From: a virus
Virus record (IMG/VR): IMGVR_UViG_3300042445_000818
Coordinates: 1 to 31,992 of that record
Length of the DNA stretch: 31,992 nt
Strand: one strand, 5' to 3'
In this document: positions 26,054 through 31,633 of the stretch, piece by piece
Layout: the number at the start of each line of letters is the position of its first letter
How positions within the stretch are numbered: position 1 is the first letter of the stretch
Notes under the pieces: generated by a model
Told to the model about the DNA's origin: nothing
Database searches by the model: none
The model's input: only the letters and a program-made list of their open reading frames with translations
Position numbers and translations under genes: made by a program

Positions 26054-26065
26054 GTCTATCCCCTA

Positions 26066-27139
26066 TTAAAATAATTCGTGATTCTCAGTAGCCCACTTAG
26101 CTATCTCTGCATTGTTACGTGCTAGCTTGACACCATTCTTACTACGCACCATCATGGTAAAGAATACTGCTTGAATCTCGCTACTCTCAATGCGATTCAC
26201 AAACTTCATGAACGCTGATAAGTCCTCTTGAGAGGATAGGTTATCCGTCGCTTGGAACATCAACATCAATAATGCAGAAGTCTCTGTCGGCATACTAATA
26301 TCCATGGGTTTTTCAATGATGTCTTTGAAACGAGGTAATGATTTCTCTACCGATAGGAACGCACTCATATCTGCTGATGCACTCGCACCGATAGTCCCTG
26401 CCAACGCACACATGACTGCATTGTCGCCTAGTAAGTCTTTGTAATTCACAATGACTGATGCCTTAGCCAATGAACGTGGTGAACAGAATGATAGGTTCGG
26501 CTTACTTGGTTGAAAGATATATGGGTTGTCTGCTTGGTCGCCCTCTGTATAACTTGCCAATGACCTAGGAAACATATACACCCATGCTCTGATTAACGGA
26601 TTGATTGCATTCTCTGTTGCCCATTTCAACCATGTATCAACATCAGGCTTTTGCATCTTCAATATACATACACGATTGCCTGCATGAGCCAACATACTGT
26701 CACCCACTCCGTCACTTGCATTGTTACTTGTTGCAAAAACTATCGATTCACGTGGTAGTGAAACGTCACCTACAGTTCTCTCTAACATAAGACGTGTAAA
26801 GATAACTTGCAATAGCTTTGGTGATTTCATAAACTCGTCGAGTAAGATAACCTTAGGCTTTGGTGAATCTAGTTTAAACAATTTACCCACATAACTATCC
26901 AACGTCTTTGTATCATGGTTGGGTATCGTCATAGCAATATCACTCATATCTTTCACAGGGCAATCTACATAGATGTAGTCATAGCCATCACCTAAATCTT
27001 CCTCTATCATTTTAAGTAATGACGTCTTACCACAACCAGGCTCAGATTGGATTACAGGCGTAAGTTCCTTACCTATCGTGGGTATCAATACTCTTAGTTC
27101 ATCAATCGTTACATTATTTACTGTGTTTATTGTAGCCAT
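26066..27139 (-). CDS. MoxR-type AAA+ ATPase
   Basis: A 357-aa AAA+ protein with Walker A EPGCGKTS (33-40), Walker B VILLDEF (97-103), sensor 1 ATSN (136-139) and a conserved arginine in the region of PRSLAS. The single-domain layout, small lid and adjacent VWA gene mark it as MoxR-like rather than a clamp loader or helicase. AAGGAGACG precedes the ATG. ATP hydrolysis likely remodels a substrate bound by the VWA protein, while the protein encoded upstream at 27150 may be the third subunit. Base composition is visibly less AT-rich than that of the polymerase region. Confidence 0.9.
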   Translation of the reverse strand: MATINTVNNVTIDELRVLIPTIGKELTPVIQSEPGCGKTSLLKMIEEDLGDGYDYIYVDCPVKDMSDIAMTIPNHDTKTLDSYVGKLFKLDSPKPKVILLDEFMKSPKLLQVIFTRLMLERTVGDVSLPRESIVFATSNNASDGVGDSMLAHAGNRVCILKMQKPDVDTWLKWATENAINPLIRAWVYMFPRSLASYTEGDQADNPYIFQPSKPNLSFCSPRSLAKASVIVNYKDLLGDNAVMCALAGTIGASASADMSAFLSVEKSLPRFKDIIEKPMDISMPTETSALLMLMFQATDNLSSQEDLSAFMKFVNRIESSEIQAVFFTMMVRSKNGVKLARNNAEIAKWATENHELF

Positions 27140-27149
27140 TTACGTCTCC

Positions 27150-28079
27150 TTAGAATTTAAATTTAGATAAGATGTCATCAACGTCATTCTTTACTCTGTC
27201 ACGCACCATATCGTTCTCTCTGATTAAATCACTATCTACTCCGTTTAGTGTCCGTTCTAGTCCTAATACTGCACTGCTTAACTTACTACTCACTTCATTA
27301 TCCACAGGCTTAAAGTCTTTAAACGTATTGCATAAATCTTTAGCTTTCTCCAACGTGGATTCATAAATCTTACGTCGTTTAGTTTTCGTTTCACCTGACT
27401 GTGAATCCTTAATTTCATCGACACCACAACAATGACTGATACTTTCCATCACTTCTGTTAAGCGTTCTACTTGCTCATTTAAGATACCAGTTATGATGCC
27501 CTCAGCTTGTCTCTCATACTGACCTTTCAAGTCCTCAGCTATGTCGTTACTAATCTGACAACGCCAATCGTGAGCAGGCACTTCGGCTACGTATAGCTTT
27601 ATCCCAAATTTATTTCTTACCTCACTCGCACTTGGGTAATCATTTTGGTTAAACATATCACCTGCCTTGAAAGCCATGTTCGATACGATAGCTTGGTAGT
27701 TGTTTATAAAACTGTCTAGTAACCGATTGAATTCCACTTCGTGGTCATTAAACTCACGCTTGAATTTCTCTAGGTTGATGACAGGTAATATATCTTGTGC
27801 ATTGTTCCACCTAAACGTGTTACGCTTGAGCCAGTTGTATATCGTCTGTCTATAATTACTAACGCGTTTATGGAATTGGTCATCAGCTAAGAGATTCTTA
27901 ACAAATCTACCTGCACTACTCTCGGCTTTCTTAGCTTGTGTTACCTCGTCACTAATCCCTCTGTCTTGCTTTGTTGCTGACCACACATTGACATCGACTG
28001 ATACTAATACTGCTGACGTTGCCAACGATATGATATGGTTCGGTTGTTGCATCTCAAACTTCAAGACGTTTGCTTCCAT
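27150..28079 (-). CDS. Third member of MoxR-VWA cassette (309 aa, unknown)
   Basis: The 309-aa protein is largely helical, with a conserved-looking block SSAGRFVKNLLADDQFHKRV near residues 54-73, a TFRWNNAQDILPV loop, and long coiled-coil-like helices in the last 120 residues. It has no catalytic motif. It stands immediately before the MoxR gene, and in phage genomes a protein of this kind often goes with MoxR and VWA genes (from memory, DUF3150-like; not certain). It probably is a substrate adaptor or structural partner of the ATPase. The start has AAGGAGATAG, a TTCACG...CGTGAA leader hairpin 21 bases upstream and a promoter-like element beyond it, so this gene heads the unit. Confidence 0.75.
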   Translation of the reverse strand: MEANVLKFEMQQPNHIISLATSAVLVSVDVNVWSATKQDRGISDEVTQAKKAESSAGRFVKNLLADDQFHKRVSNYRQTIYNWLKRNTFRWNNAQDILPVINLEKFKREFNDHEVEFNRLLDSFINNYQAIVSNMAFKAGDMFNQNDYPSASEVRNKFGIKLYVAEVPAHDWRCQISNDIAEDLKGQYERQAEGIITGILNEQVERLTEVMESISHCCGVDEIKDSQSGETKTKRRKIYESTLEKAKDLCNTFKDFKPVDNEVSSKLSSAVLGLERTLNGVDSDLIRENDMVRDRVKNDVDDILSKFKF

Positions 28080-28100
28080 GTCTATCTCCTTATGTTGTTG

Positions 28101-28116
28101 TTCACGTTGTCGTGAA
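28101..28116 (-). promoter_or_regulatory. Leader hairpin TTCACG-N4-CGTGAA (copy 1)
   Basis: A perfect 6-bp stem with a 4-base loop lies 21 bases upstream of ATG 28079. Read on the - strand the flanks are AAATTCACG and CGTGAACAACAA, shared with copies at 30887 and 23038. There is no U-run, so it is not a terminator; it may protect the mRNA 5' end or bind a regulator. Confidence 0.7.
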
Positions 28117-28162
28117 TTTAATATTAACTATCATCTATAACTTTCTTACCCCATGTCTATAC

Positions 28163-28188
28163 AGTATAGCATAACTTGACATATAAAC
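28163..28188 (-). promoter_or_regulatory. Repeated 26-bp promoter-like element (copy 1)
   Basis: On the - strand GTTTATATGTCAAGTTAT is followed after GC by TATACT, a -10 box in an extended TGC context. The copy at 30967 agrees at 22 of 26 bases. No consensus -35 exists at 17 bp, so the conserved upstream part may be bound by an activator. It lies 46 bases before the hairpin leader of the 309-aa gene. Confidence 0.6.
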
Positions 28189-28205
28189 ATACGACTTGGG
28201 ATAAA

Positions 28206-28661
28206 CTATATAAGTATGTCTATACTCCTACTTACAGTCATAATACTCCACGGGTCAAAGCCACTACCACGTTCCTCGATGTCCTCCATTTCCTCACCGA
28301 TTCTAGTGAATGAGCATGACACAGGGTTTTCCATACCTTGCTTACTATCATACAAATTAGCATACTCCTCCATGATTTCATACAATCTTTCATGACACTT
28401 AACATCTTCATAGTCGTCATACCACTTCACATCATCAGCATGAAACACTATAGTTCTAGCTTCTTTGTTTATGACTAATTCATCATTTATGTTATTGGTA
28501 TCATCAAAACATTTCTTAGCCATTTCATCACTCTGCATCTCGGTGAGCATAAGTAAGAATATCCCATCAGCACTTATCTTTTTATCTTCCTCTGATGCAT
28601 CATCATTCCATAATATTTCATCAACCTTGATACCATACGCTACTTCACTTCGATAGCCCAT
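28206..28661 (-). CDS. Conserved phage protein (151 aa), acidic
   Basis: The beginning MGYRSEVAYGI, the block VKWYDDYEDVKCHERLYE and CSFTRIGEEMEDIEE are familiar from phage proteins of unknown function (pattern GYRSEV...W..Y.DV......RIGED..DIE). It is acidic, soluble and has no enzyme motif. GGAGG precedes the ATG. The gene ends just before the promoter-like element at 28163. Confidence 0.7.
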   Translation of the reverse strand: MGYRSEVAYGIKVDEILWNDDASEEDKKISADGIFLLMLTEMQSDEMAKKCFDDTNNINDELVINKEARTIVFHADDVKWYDDYEDVKCHERLYEIMEEYANLYDSKQGMENPVSCSFTRIGEEMEDIEERGSGFDPWSIMTVSRSIDILI

Positions 28662-28662
28662 G

Positions 28663-28863
28663 TTATTTGTCCTCCACAGCTCTCAAGCGTTTAGAATAAT
28701 AGATAGCATCTTGTATAGCTTGCCACTCAAACATATTCTTATTCTTAGCTATCTCAATTAACTGCTCATCTTCTAATTGTTTCTGTTGCCATGCCATATC
28801 CATTTCATTCTGTTCTATCTGTTGCTCTTGTTCCTGTCTTATTGATTCGCCTACTCTACTCAT
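28663..28863 (-). CDS. Small Gln/Glu-rich helical protein (66 aa)
   Basis: A Gln-rich sequence (EQEQQIEQNEMDMAWQQKQ) predicted as a single long helix, possibly coiled coil, then a short helix with Tyr/Arg residues (AIYYSKRLRAVEDK). The start overlaps the previous stop as ATGA. No family is recognised. Confidence 0.6.
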   Translation of the reverse strand: MSRVGESIRQEQEQQIEQNEMDMAWQQKQLEDEQLIEIAKNKNMFEWQAIQDAIYYSKRLRAVEDK

Positions 28864-29084
28864 TTTAATTCTCCCTCATCTAAGTTATCGTGTGATTCAC
28901 CATTAAGTGAACGGATATAATGCAAGAGTTCCCTACATACCTCATACCTCCCATGCACTATGTCCTCCGTTCCATCTGTTATTTCCTCTAACCCATTGAC
29001 TACTTCGGCGTCATGTTTCAACTCGTCTACGAGCCATCGCGTGATGTTATCAACCATGCCTTTATACTTTAGTGGTCTCGCCAT
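28860..29084 (-). CDS. Hypothetical protein (74 aa)
   Basis: The 74 residues start MARPLKYKGMVDNITRWLVDELKHD and include ICELLHYI-like helix (YEVCRELLHYIRSL). The fold appears all-alpha. GAGGA before the ATG supports the start. No known domain is visible. Confidence 0.6.
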   Translation of the reverse strand: MARPLKYKGMVDNITRWLVDELKHDAEVVNGLEEITDGTEDIVHGRYEVCRELLHYIRSLNGESHDNLDEGELK

Positions 29085-29086
29085 GA

Positions 29087-29380
29087 TTAGTCCTCACACG
29101 TTCCGTTGATACATTGTTTAGCTTCAAGGATTTCTTTTTCTAGTTCCTCAACTGCTTTGTTGTTTAATACTTCATAGGCATACTCTTTAGTTTCTGAATA
29201 CACCTCGCCCTCGATGACATCTAACTTGCATAGTAACCCTTTGTCTGCCACGTGGTCTTTGATAACTGATGCGATGTATGTCTCGCCTGTTATATCCTCA
29301 CCCCATGATTCAATGTCGTTTAACTTAGCTTTTGGTATGCCTACCTCGGCTACTACTGTAAATTTAATATAATCTGCCAT
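29087..29380 (-). CDS. Hypothetical acidic protein (97 aa)
   Basis: The N-terminus reads as beta strand (YIKFTVVAEVGI), followed by a mixed region and a C-terminal helix (NNKAVEELEKEILEAKQ) that ends in a Cys pair (C92, C96). It is acidic throughout. AAGGAG lies before the ATG. I do not know the family; other genes in this cluster share the same strand-plus-acidic-helix style. Confidence 0.6.
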   Translation of the reverse strand: MADYIKFTVVAEVGIPKAKLNDIESWGEDITGETYIASVIKDHVADKGLLCKLDVIEGEVYSETKEYAYEVLNNKAVEELEKEILEAKQCINGTCED

Positions 29381-29381
29381 G

Positions 29382-29543
29382 CTATTCTCCTTGTTTAATG
29401 TCTACTGTATGAATTTGCCCTGCTTGCTCTTGCCATAACTCAGGGTGTCTTAGTGCTTCTACTTCTGCTTCCTTACTACTATGTGCAGAGACGTGAACCT
29501 CATACACAATGCTTTCTTCCAACTTAACTATATAGTTCTTCAT
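29382..29543 (-). CDS. Hypothetical small protein (53 aa), start corrected
   Basis: The open frame reaches 29606 inside the previous gene, but ATG 29543 is preferred because AGGAGG stands 10 bases upstream and the gene then follows the previous stop without overlap. The 53 residues start MKNYIVKLEESIVYEVHV, a beta hairpin, followed by a helix with SSKEAEVEALRHPELW. This hairpin-helix form, with 'EA...AL' helix, recurs in small phage proteins that resemble the 30262 gene product (MIKKYLVSM...YEVEAENEEEAYEM). Confidence 0.65.
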   Translation of the reverse strand: MKNYIVKLEESIVYEVHVSAHSSKEAEVEALRHPELWQEQAGQIHTVDIKQGE

Positions 29544-29547
29544 GATA

Positions 29548-29560
29548 ACGTGACCTCCTA
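29548..29560 (-). promoter_or_regulatory. Shine-Dalgarno region deciding the start at 29543
   Basis: TAGGAGG on the - strand overlaps the stop codon of the 114-aa gene and leads to ATG 29543. It makes the longer start at 29606 unlikely. Confidence 0.6.
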
Positions 29561-29902
29561 TTGTTGTGCCTTGCTTATTGTAAGTCCTACTAACCCACCT
29601 TGCCATATAACTTCTTTCATGTCGTCGGTGTTATACCATACATGAATTTCACCACTCGGTCTACCCTGTGATTGATGCCTTGTTGTTGAACGTGAATATT
29701 TATCCTTGTTGCCTATCCACTTCTGTTCTTTAGCATCATATACATACATAGGGAAGTGTGAACCATAACTATAAACTGCATACACTTGGTTATCATTCAC
29801 TCTACCTCCTCCCTGTGGTATCCACTTACCAAACATATTGCTACCTTGAAACTCTTTAAACCCATTTACATAATCTCTTGCCTTGTTATTACTTACTCTC
29901 AT
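29558..29902 (-). CDS. Conserved phage protein (114 aa)
   Basis: A 114-aa protein with KEFQGSNMFGKWI, then VYAVYSYGSHFPMYVYD, W-x2-NKDKYSRSTTRHQSQGRP. The pattern YxVYSYGxHFPxYxYD plus KYS.TT.RHQSQ is familiar from phage proteins of unassigned function. Beta-rich core with a conserved aromatic surface; no catalytic residues are obvious although Ser/Thr/Arg/His conservation could form a binding site. AAAGGAGA stands before the ATG. Confidence 0.7.
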   Translation of the reverse strand: MRVSNNKARDYVNGFKEFQGSNMFGKWIPQGGGRVNDNQVYAVYSYGSHFPMYVYDAKEQKWIGNKDKYSRSTTRHQSQGRPSGEIHVWYNTDDMKEVIWQGGLVGLTISKAQQ

Positions 29903-29913
29903 TCTCGTCTCCT

Positions 29914-30111
29914 TTAATTATCTTTATCGACAACTTCAATCTCAACTCTGAACCCTACATCTTCTAGCCACGTGATAATCTCACTCTGCACTAGCTTGGC
30001 ATCAATGTAGTTCAACTCCTCATCTCCGTTATCTTGCCATTCATCTACGTGTGAAGTGTTAAAGTCATACTCCAAGTTCATCGTTACCTTATACTTCTTG
30101 GTTGCTATCAT
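29914..30111 (-). CDS. Hypothetical acidic small protein (65 aa)
   Basis: The 65 residues consist of a strand (KYKVTMNLEYDF), an acidic loop (HVDEWQDNGDEELN), a helix (AKLVQSEIITWLEDVG) and a final strand (RVEIEVVD), giving a small alpha/beta form. AAGGAG precedes the ATG. Its start overlaps the preceding 53-aa gene by 4 bp. Confidence 0.65.
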   Translation of the reverse strand: MIATKKYKVTMNLEYDFNTSHVDEWQDNGDEELNYIDAKLVQSEIITWLEDVGFRVEIEVVDKDN

Positions 30112-30269
30112 GCTGTTCTCCTTATCACTTCAACCATATACATCTTTTTTAATTGCCTTGTTGTCATCTCTTGCAATTTTCTTAACTCGTCTTGCCTTAC
30201 TGCCATGACCATCACATACTCGTCACATATCCAATGGTATAACTTTTTAATCATATCCTCTCTACTCAT
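30108..30269 (-). CDS. Small hypothetical helical protein (53 aa)
   Basis: The ATG at 30269 has GGAGG six bases upstream, and the TGA at 30110-30108 overlaps the next ATG as ATGA, so the frame is flanked exactly like other genes of the operon. The product begins MSREDMIKKLYHWICDEY and continues in a basic helix (QDELRKLQEMTTRQLKKMY). No family is recognised. Confidence 0.7.
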   Translation of the reverse strand: MSREDMIKKLYHWICDEYVMVMAVRQDELRKLQEMTTRQLKKMYMVEVIRRTA

Positions 30270-30423
30270 CATTCACCTCCCTTATGTCATCATCACCAAA
30301 GTATTCCTTTGCTATGGGTTCTACCTCACCTAATGCTATCATCTCATAGGCTTCTTCCTCATTCTCTGCCTCAACCTCGTATAGCTCTGTCGATTGCATA
30401 CTCACTAAATACTTCTTTATCAT
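30262..30423 (-). CDS. Small hypothetical acidic protein (53 aa)
   Basis: The start ATG 30423 overlaps the previous stop as ATGA, GGGAGGG stands 8 bases before it, and its TAG overlaps the next gene by 8 bp. The product starts MIKKYLVSMQSTELYEVEAE, a beta pair, and has a helix ENEEEAYEMIALGE. It resembles the 29382 product in style, perhaps a paralogue. The role is unknown. Confidence 0.7.
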   Translation of the reverse strand: MIKKYLVSMQSTELYEVEAENEEEAYEMIALGEVEPIAKEYFGDDDIREVNDE

Positions 30424-30629
30424 TTCACTATCCCTCCCTTGTTGTTAAGACCTTGTAAGTCTAGTTTGTTTGTGATTACCATGTAATTGCTTTTGTGCAT
30501 AGGTGCTATGGTGTGTTTTGTTTTTCTTGCATCTACCTCGCCACACTTTAAACACGTGGTATAACCCAACGCCCATCTTTGGTGCAATACATGGTCGCCA
30601 CACTTATTACATAGATTTTTATACTCCAT
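30420..30629 (-). CDS. Conserved phage zinc-ribbon protein
   Basis: A 69-aa protein with C7-x2-C10 and C26-x2-C29 around RWALGYTT, then a basic and aliphatic tail (APMHKSNYMVITNKLDLQGLNNKGG). The pattern CxxCG...GYxTCLxCGE...H..P.HKSNYM is familiar from small phage zinc proteins of unknown role. GGAGGG precedes the ATG. It may bind DNA or a host RNA polymerase-type target, but no data support a specific partner. Confidence 0.8.
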   Translation of the reverse strand: MEYKNLCNKCGDHVLHQRWALGYTTCLKCGEVDARKTKHTIAPMHKSNYMVITNKLDLQGLNNKGGIVK

Positions 30630-30676
30630 GTTAAACCCTCCCTAATTTGCGTAGTATGCCAACGCCTGACACATGG

Positions 30677-30859
30677 TTAATGAAATAAACTAACGATAAG
30701 AATGAACCCTGCAACACCCCATGCAATAACCTCTGTAATAATAAGTCTACGAAGTCTTGTTTTTGGTATGGTTACGTATTGGCTCATGGTTACCTCTCTG
30801 TTATAACTTGACATATAATCTTGTAGCTTTTTGTTCTTGCTGTGGTCTGTGTAGTTCAT
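30677..30859 (-). CDS. Small one-TM protein, first gene of the early operon
   Basis: The 60-aa frame has a polar N-terminus (MNYTDHSKNKKLQDYMSS) and a C-terminal membrane segment at 39-59 (IITEVIAWGVAGFILIVSLF) after basic residues. ATG 30859 has AAGGAG 8 bases before it, but ATG 30787 (residue 25) also has AGAGG 5 bases before it, so two forms could be made. A leader hairpin and promoter-like element lie upstream. It would be among the first proteins made, with a membrane function unknown to me. Confidence 0.65.
   Translation of the reverse strand: MNYTDHSKNKKLQDYMSSYNREVTMSQYVTIPKTRLRRLIITEVIAWGVAGFILIVSLFH
30803..30820 (-). promoter_or_regulatory. Copy of the TATATGTCAAGTTAT motif inside the first gene
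   Basis: On the - strand GATTATATGTCAAGTTAT repeats the upstream part of the promoter-like element, but no -10 follows at the same distance. It lies in the coding region before the second start at 30787. It may be an extra binding site for whatever recognises the element. Confidence 0.4.
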
Positions 30860-30886
30860 GTTGCTATCTCCTTTGTTAGTTTGTCG

Positions 30887-30902
30887 TTCACGTTGCCGTG
30901 AA
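30887..30902 (-). promoter_or_regulatory. Leader hairpin TTCACG-N4-CGTGAA (copy 2)
   Basis: TTCACG-TTGC-CGTGAA (+ strand) forms a perfect 6-bp stem, 27 bases upstream of ATG 30859. The - strand 3' flank GTGAACGACAAACTAA matches the flank of the copy before the VRR-NUC gene with one difference. Confidence 0.7.
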
Positions 30903-30966
30903 TTTGGTTAAAGTTTTGTATGTGTAGATAGTATGACGTATTATTTTCTCTCCCCACATAACTACC

Positions 30967-30992
30967 ATTATACTATAACTTGACTTATAAAC
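30967..30992 (-). promoter_or_regulatory. Repeated 26-bp promoter-like element (copy 2)
   Basis: On the - strand GTTTATAAGTCAAGTTAT is followed after AG by a perfect TATAAT (30972-30967). It would start a transcript about 100 bases before the first gene of the - strand block, passing through the leader hairpin at 30887. Confidence 0.65.
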
Positions 30993-31025
30993 CTATAACT
31001 ATACATATCTTTTTTACTTTTAGCT

Positions 31026-31052
31026 GTTCTACGTGTTCTAGGGTTTGTTCTA
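31026..31052. repeat. GTTCTA hexamer cluster, left group
   Basis: Three exact GTTCTA copies start at 31026, 31035 and 31047, with spacings of 9 and 12 bases. A reverse-oriented TAGAAC follows at 31069. Confidence 0.75.
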
Positions 31053-31058
31053 GTTTTT

Positions 31059-31070
31059 ACTTGACATATA
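31059..31070 (-). promoter_or_regulatory. Degenerate copy of the promoter-like motif at the repeat cluster
   Basis: ACTTGACATATA on the + strand (TATATGTCAAGT on the -) repeats the core of the 26-bp element and overlaps a TAGAAC hexamer at 31069. No -10 box follows at the expected distance, so it is probably a binding site rather than a promoter. Confidence 0.35.
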
Positions 31071-31120
31071 GAACAGGATTTGGTTTGGGTTGAGTGATTT
31101 TGGTTTGGTTTAAGTCTTTG

Positions 31121-31162
31121 TTTTTATTTATTTATTTATTATTTATTATTATTATTATATTA
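31121..31162. other. 42-bp pure A/T tract, candidate DNA-unwinding element
   Basis: All 42 bases are A or T, in TTTA and TTA repeats. From 31075 to 31170 the + strand has only one C. Such a stretch melts easily, as in origin unwinding elements, and is placed between the two groups of GTTCTA hexamers. Confidence 0.6.
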
Positions 31163-31167
31163 GTATA

Positions 31168-31192
31168 GTTCTATGCTTGTTCTAATGTTCTA
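31168..31192. repeat. GTTCTA hexamer cluster, inner group
   Basis: Exact GTTCTA copies start at 31168, 31179 and 31187 (spacings 11 and 8), directly after the A/T tract. A single TAGAAC at 31235 follows. Confidence 0.75.
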
Positions 31193-31308
31193 GCGTTTTT
31201 AACATATGCCTTCCTCGCGACGAATTTTTTAGTTTAGAACAGATTGCACTGCGAAAAAGGTCGCCTTGTCTTCACAAAGTTCAAAACCTACCTATACCTA
31301 AAAAACCT

Positions 31309-31407
31309 TAGAACACTAGAACAAACCATATAAATCAAACACTTAGTATAGAACAAGATTAGAACAATTTAGAACAAGACTTAGAACAACTTAGAACAAC
31401 TTGGAAC
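31309..31407. repeat. TAGAAC hexamer array, right group, helically phased
   Basis: Exact TAGAAC copies start at 31309, 31317, 31349, 31360, 31370, 31382 and 31392, with a one-mismatch copy TGGAAC at 31402. From 31349 onward the steps are 11, 10, 12, 10 and 10 bases, about one turn of DNA, so bound proteins would sit on one face. Most units read TTAGAACAA. Confidence 0.8.
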
Positions 31408-31457
31408 AACTCTATGGCTTATTACACTCATACACGATACATCAACTAAGAAACAAA

Positions 31458-31473
31458 TTCACGACTACGTGAA
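31458..31473 (+). promoter_or_regulatory. Leader hairpin copy in opposite orientation near the origin
   Basis: TTCACG-ACTA-CGTGAA with flanking A and T gives a 7-bp stem. Its + strand flanks (CAAATTCACG on the left) match the - strand flanks of copy 2, so it is inverted relative to the gene leaders, and no gene follows it. CACGACTACG from this site recurs at 31497-31506. Confidence 0.55.
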
Positions 31474-31589
31474 TGGCTAAATAAACTTCTTGACCACACG
31501 ACTACGCGACAACGACGTCGACGACACAGAACTGGTATCAATGTGGCTAGGGATATAATTAAACGATGTGTCCAACCTCCGCAGGCTAC

Positions 31590-31605
31590 GCAAGCGCCCG
31601 CTCGC
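31590..31605. repeat. GC-rich imperfect palindrome
   Basis: GCAAGCG-CC-CGCTCGC pairs with one mismatch in an otherwise AT-rich region. No T-run flanks it on either side, so it is more likely a protein site or a minor RNA structure than a terminator. Confidence 0.35.
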
Positions 31606-31633
31606 TATGTAACTGGTTTCAAAAATTTAGGCC

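Larger units (their letters stand above)
30993..31633. other. Candidate replication origin / gene-free control region
   Basis: About 640 bases without a credible ORF on either strand. It holds 15 exact TAGAAC/GTTCTA hexamers, a 42-bp pure A/T tract, a C-poor G/T-rich stretch, one copy of the leader hairpin in + orientation, and a GC-richer end with several palindromes. Iterons beside an easily melted tract are the normal build of an origin bound by an initiator. No RepA or DnaA-like gene is visible here, so the initiator is unknown; a packaging or partition site is the main alternative. Confidence 0.6.

Noticed and set aside
26747-26762. TTCAC-GTGGTA-GTGAA inside the MoxR gene as another leader hairpin
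   Set aside because: It lies in the middle of a conserved coding region, lacks the AAATTCAC and GTGAACRAC flanks and has no start codon after it; probably chance.
28176-28181. TTGACA boxes on the + strand (28176, 31061, and TTGACT at 30980) as + strand promoters
   Set aside because: No -10 box follows at 16-18 bases and no + strand gene lies downstream; the - strand reading with TATACT/TATAAT is more consistent.
31309-31407. Short regular repeats resembling a CRISPR array
   Set aside because: Units are 10-12 bases in total with a 6-base core; there are no 25-40 base repeats, no unique spacers of constant length and no cas genes.
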